Below, piece after piece: positions 5,866 through 8,112 of a DNA stretch of 8,112 nt (position 1 is its first letter; each line of letters opens with the position of its first letter). Below the pieces are notes generated by a model. The model did no database searches. It was not told the DNA's origin and worked only from the letters and a program-made list of their open reading frames with translations. The stretch comes from CAZTWC01 sp964617105 [NCBI: uncultured Myxococcia bacterium] (GTDB lineage: Bacteria; CAZTWC01). Where the stretch lies: NCBI GenBank assembly GCA_964617105.1, contig CAZTWC010000164.1, positions 1 to 8,112 on the forward strand, written 5' to 3'. The position numbers and the translations under genes were made by a program.

Positions 5866-6933
5866 TCATAAACCTATCTGATTAAAATACTCTATCATCT
5901 TTAACATATATTGGCGATGATCACTATACTGGCGTGGGTCGATCCTTTTCTGCTCCAATTTTATCAGTCCCATATTATCTGCCATCTCTCCTTTGAGAAC
6001 CTTTTCCCGGCAAGATTCAAAATCATACTCTTTGGGAACCAGGTATATCCCCTCGCCTTCTGTAGCCAAAGCAATTGGGGTAAAGGGATAGGCACTGGCT
6101 TCCAGTTTGGCAGCCGAAAAGAGCAGTTCATATTCTCCAGCACCGCCAAAAGCCAGTAGTTGGTGGGGGATTTTAAAAGCATCGGTTACGTTCTTACTCA
6201 CCTGGCAAAAGGGAACCGATTTTAAATCGATAATTATTGCCTTTCTATTCATTTGGCTAAGGATCTCCAACGAACGGATAACTCCATCACTAGTGTCGAT
6301 GCAGGTGGAACTTTTTCCTCGTATAAAAGCCGATTCTGTTACCCGGCACTCAAAGGTAGGGGTAAAAAAACTGTCAGGAAACCGGCTAGTAACTTTTTCC
6401 CCGTCAGATTTTGCCATTAAAGCCAGTAATGCCGCGCGATTACCATGACCGACATCACCACTTATAAAGATGGTTTCGCCCGAAGACAGCCTATCACGTC
6501 TCATCAGGTGCTGCTTTTTAACCTGGCCTATTGCAGCGCCAGTATAGTGCCACCTATCAGCAACCCCAACATCACCACCAATAAAATGGCTGTTGCATTC
6601 CAGCATAACATCTCTGATCCCTTTGGCGATACCTCTTACCATGGGAGCCTCAAAATTATGAGCAGCGGTAAAAGAGTGGGAAAAAAACATTGGAGTGGCG
6701 CCTACGGCCAAGAGATCACTAATAGTGGCTACAGCCAAATTCCAACCCAGCAGATACGGATTTTGGGAAGAAAAATAATCTTCACCCTCCGAAAAATCAT
6801 CTATACTAAAGGCTAATAATTTTCCTCCAAACTTGATAATTTCTGCATCAGTTTCAAATTCCCGGTTCATTTGTTCCCCAGATCGAGGTAGGGAGTTGCA
6901 AAAAATTCGGATAATCTCTTCTTCACCTAACAT
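5866..6933 (-). CDS. ThiL/AIR-synthase-fold protein (thiamine-monophosphate kinase-like)
   Basis: At 355 residues it is slightly longer than typical ThiL (about 310-330). Family landmarks are visible in order: SIDDFSEGEDYF (43-54; ThiL has a T-D-x-x-x-E-G-x-H-F segment here), ATISDLLAVGATP (69-81; N-x-SDLAAMGA-x-P), IGGDV (118-122; GGDT), IDTSDGVIRSL (212-222; IDISDGL) and FGGAGEYELLFSA (262-274; GGEDYELLF). These acidic sites bind Mg-ATP in the PurM/ThiL/HypE/SelD fold. Differences matter. The N-terminal GDDAA of true ThiL is ETDAE here, and GGED-YE is GGAGEYE. With no thiamine gene nearby, it is more likely an ATP-using enzyme acting on another substrate in this operon, such as a phosphorylation or ATP-driven dehydration or condensation (inference). 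It starts 6 bp after the lipid-kinase stop, and its Shine-Dalgarno (AAAGG) lies across the end of that gene. Confidence 0.85.
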   Translation of the reverse strand: MLGEEEIIRIFCNSLPRSGEQMNREFETDAEIIKFGGKLLAFSIDDFSEGEDYFSSQNPYLLGWNLAVATISDLLAVGATPMFFSHSFTAAHNFEAPMVRGIAKGIRDVMLECNSHFIGGDVGVADRWHYTGAAIGQVKKQHLMRRDRLSSGETIFISGDVGHGNRAALLALMAKSDGEKVTSRFPDSFFTPTFECRVTESAFIRGKSSTCIDTSDGVIRSLEILSQMNRKAIIIDLKSVPFCQVSKNVTDAFKIPHQLLAFGGAGEYELLFSAAKLEASAYPFTPIALATEGEGIYLVPKEYDFESCREKVLKGEMADNMGLIKLEQKRIDPRQYSDHRQYMLKMIEYFNQIGL

Positions 6934-6939
6934 TGAGAA

Positions 6940-7905
6940 TCAACCTTTCATTTTAATCGTGTTTTTCGAGTCAACCAATAATGGCAACGCCTGGGGTATA
7001 ACTTCAATTTTAGCCGGCAAAAATCCTCTTGGATCACCATCAAACTCAACCTCTGGATTAATTGGATTGGCCTGAATTTCCATCACTTTTCCCTCTTTTA
7101 CCTCAACGAAACCGCTTCGATAAAAATCTCCCCGGTAAAGATATCTGATATAAAAAAGTAATTTTATAAAGGATATATGGCAGATTGAATAGATAAACAA
7201 TTTGCCGTTATCACAGTCGAACTGAGGGAGCAATTTGAGGCCCGAGGCCAAATAGGGATTTTTTCCTACCGTAAGGTTCACTACCTGTTTAAAAATGTGC
7301 GGTTTTCCATCAATGGTAATGTTAAAATCGTTTTTACGATACTTTAAAACCGAAATCAAGACCGATATTAAAGTTCCCAGAGTATCGCCCAGATATTTCC
7401 TCAATCCGGAATTTGAGCCCCTGGCAACAGCAGCACCAACTCCCAAATTTGCACTGCAACCAAAATATTCCACTTGCTGCTTTGATTGGCCCTCATTCAA
7501 ACAATGAGTAATTTTAGCTATATCCACTTTTCGGCTGTGCCCAATAATTACTGTGTCAACCGCCTTTTCAACCTGCAGAGGTATGTGGTGAAAACGACAG
7601 AAATCCGGACTCGTACCAGTATATATTACCCCTAGTTGGGATTGGTCTCCTTTGCTTTTGGTTTCCATAAAACCGGTTATAACTTCATTGATAGTTCCGT
7701 CTCCACCAACCGCCACTACTTTGTCAAAACCTTGATTAATGGCTTTGGATGCCAAAATTTGTCCATCGAACTGTTTTTCGGTAAACTGGTAAGAAAAGGG
7801 GATGGAACTCTCCTCTAATCGGGAGAATATGGAGGGCCATAGTTTTTTACCCCGACCGCTTTTTGAAGAGGGATTCATAATTAAAAATATTTTTCCGGTT
7901 TCCAT
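6940..7905 (-). CDS. diacylglycerol/sphingosine-kinase-family lipid kinase homologue
   Basis: The 321-residue product matches bacterial DgkB/YegS-type lipid kinases in length and layout. It opens IFLIMNPSSKSGRGKK (6-21), the beginning of the catalytic domain (N-P-x-(S/A)-x-x-G). The nucleotide-binding motif is VAVGGDGTINEV (64-75). The lid domain follows, and the C-terminal strand reads EVEFDGDPRGFLPAKIEVIP (285-304; family D-G-E). The family transfers the ATP gamma-phosphate to the hydroxyl of a membrane lipid such as diacylglycerol. An important departure is the segment that is usually GTGNDFAR: here it is GTSPDFCRF (97-105), so substrate or activity may differ. The start at 7905 is chosen because GGA lies about 10 bases upstream and the promoter lies between it and an in-frame TTG at 7983, which would sit in the -35 box. 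It is the first gene of the operon. Confidence 0.9.
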   Translation of the reverse strand: METGKIFLIMNPSSKSGRGKKLWPSIFSRLEESSIPFSYQFTEKQFDGQILASKAINQGFDKVVAVGGDGTINEVITGFMETKSKGDQSQLGVIYTGTSPDFCRFHHIPLQVEKAVDTVIIGHSRKVDIAKITHCLNEGQSKQQVEYFGCSANLGVGAAVARGSNSGLRKYLGDTLGTLISVLISVLKYRKNDFNITIDGKPHIFKQVVNLTVGKNPYLASGLKLLPQFDCDNGKLFIYSICHISFIKLLFYIRYLYRGDFYRSGFVEVKEGKVMEIQANPINPEVEFDGDPRGFLPAKIEVIPQALPLLVDSKNTIKMKG

Positions 7906-7954
7906 AATAATATTTCCTATCAATATGGTTTTTGCCAGGCCGTGGACGGTTATT

Positions 7955-7983
7955 ATTATAAGACAACAATTGCCATTTGACAA
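7955..7983 (-). promoter_or_regulatory. sigma-70-type promoter of the five-gene operon
   Basis: Read on the minus strand, a -35 hexamer TTGTCA (7983-7978, five of six consensus bases) and a perfect -10 TATAAT (7960-7955) are separated by 17 bp. Transcription would start near 7948, leaving about 43 bases before ATG 7905. No comparable promoter is evident between the first four operon genes. Confidence 0.75.
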
Positions 7984-8012
7984 TTTGATAATTTTATGCG
8001 TTGAATATTTAT

Positions 8013-8112
8013 ATGACTTTAAACATTACAAATAAATTTTCCGGCATTTTTTTTTCCAACTGGACACCACTGTTACTTATCCTTTTGTCCAGCCTGTTTT
8101 TATCCTGCAATA
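8013..8112 (+). CDS. N-terminus of a putative lipoprotein, cut by window edge
   Basis: Thirty-three codons are visible from ATG 8013 and the frame is open to the end. The peptide has a polar start with one lysine, a hydrophobic core (WTPLLLILLSSLFL) and then SCN, which is a lipoprotein signal with Cys32 as the likely lipidated residue. The lipobox F-L-S-C is looser than the L-(A/S)-(G/A)-C consensus but resembles relaxed lipoboxes known from spirochaetes. No clear Shine-Dalgarno is seen, and the single basic residue is far from the core, so the start is uncertain. A TTG at 8001 is the only upstream alternative before a stop. It diverges from the lipid operon and could encode an envelope partner of it, but the function cannot be told from this fragment. 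Confidence 0.6.
   Translation, partial: MTLNITNKFSGIFFSNWTPLLLILLSSLFLSCN

Noticed and set aside
4293-6816. Numerous plus-strand open frames opposite the operon (60-123 codons)
   Set aside because: All overlap well-supported minus-strand genes, lack domains and good ribosome-binding sites, and are antisense shadows.
7906-7983. 26-residue N-terminal extension of the lipid kinase from TTG 7983
   Set aside because: The TTG lies inside the -35 box of the operon promoter, and the family begins right at the METGKIFLIMNP segment.
7977-8006. Plus-strand promoter with TTGACA (7977-7982) for the lipoprotein gene
   Set aside because: The only passable -10 (TTGAAT, 8001-8006) would start transcription at the ATG itself, leaving no leader. 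The TTGACA is probably a by-product of the overlapping minus-strand -35.
1-8112. CRISPR arrays, tRNA or rRNA genes, insertion sequences
   Set aside because: I saw no regularly spaced repeats, no tRNA-like cloverleaf or rRNA signature and no transposase motifs or terminal inverted repeats.

Overview
The window is bacterial, of moderate-to-low GC by eye, with compact gene spacing and good Shine-Dalgarno sequences. The taxon cannot be fixed from it. A lipoprotein-like signal ending in FLSC-N, a stand-alone cyclic-nucleotide-binding-fold protein and an HTH-fused N6-adenine methylase would fit a spirochaete, but this is a weak inference; Bacillota or Desulfobacterota-type anaerobes remain possible.

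Layout. (1) The left ~1.57 kb is a minus-strand gamma-type N6-adenine DNA methyltransferase. It has an N-terminal helix-turn-helix, and its C-terminal specificity domain runs off the left edge. (2) A ~220-bp promoter region follows, carrying a perfect 16-bp palindrome next to a TATAAT box. (3) A small plus-strand gene encodes a stand-alone cNMP-binding-fold protein (1796-2269). (4) A convergent intergenic stretch contains a strong hairpin and a coding-like remnant. (5) The main content is a tight five-gene minus-strand operon, read from 7905 down to 2435: lipid-kinase-like protein, ThiL/AIR-synthase-fold protein, radical SAM/SPASM-like enzyme with an N-terminal hydrophobic helix, fatty acyl-AMP ligase (FAAL), and acyl carrier protein. 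(6) At the right edge a divergent plus-strand gene starts, with a lipoprotein-like signal peptide.

The operon has a recognisable promoter (TTGTCA, 17 bp, TATAAT). Its first four genes are separated by 6 bp, about 15 bp and a 17-bp overlap, so they are very probably co-transcribed. Joint role (inference): the FAAL activates a free carboxylic or fatty acid as acyl-AMP and loads it on the ACP. The radical SAM enzyme and the ATP-using ThiL-like protein modify the acyl group or its product, and the lipid kinase homologue phosphorylates a lipid or long-chain-alcohol intermediate. No ketosynthase, NRPS module or transporter is present, so this looks more like a small lipid-tailoring pathway than a classical polyketide cluster. 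I do not recognise it as a described system, and it is the most interesting part of the window.
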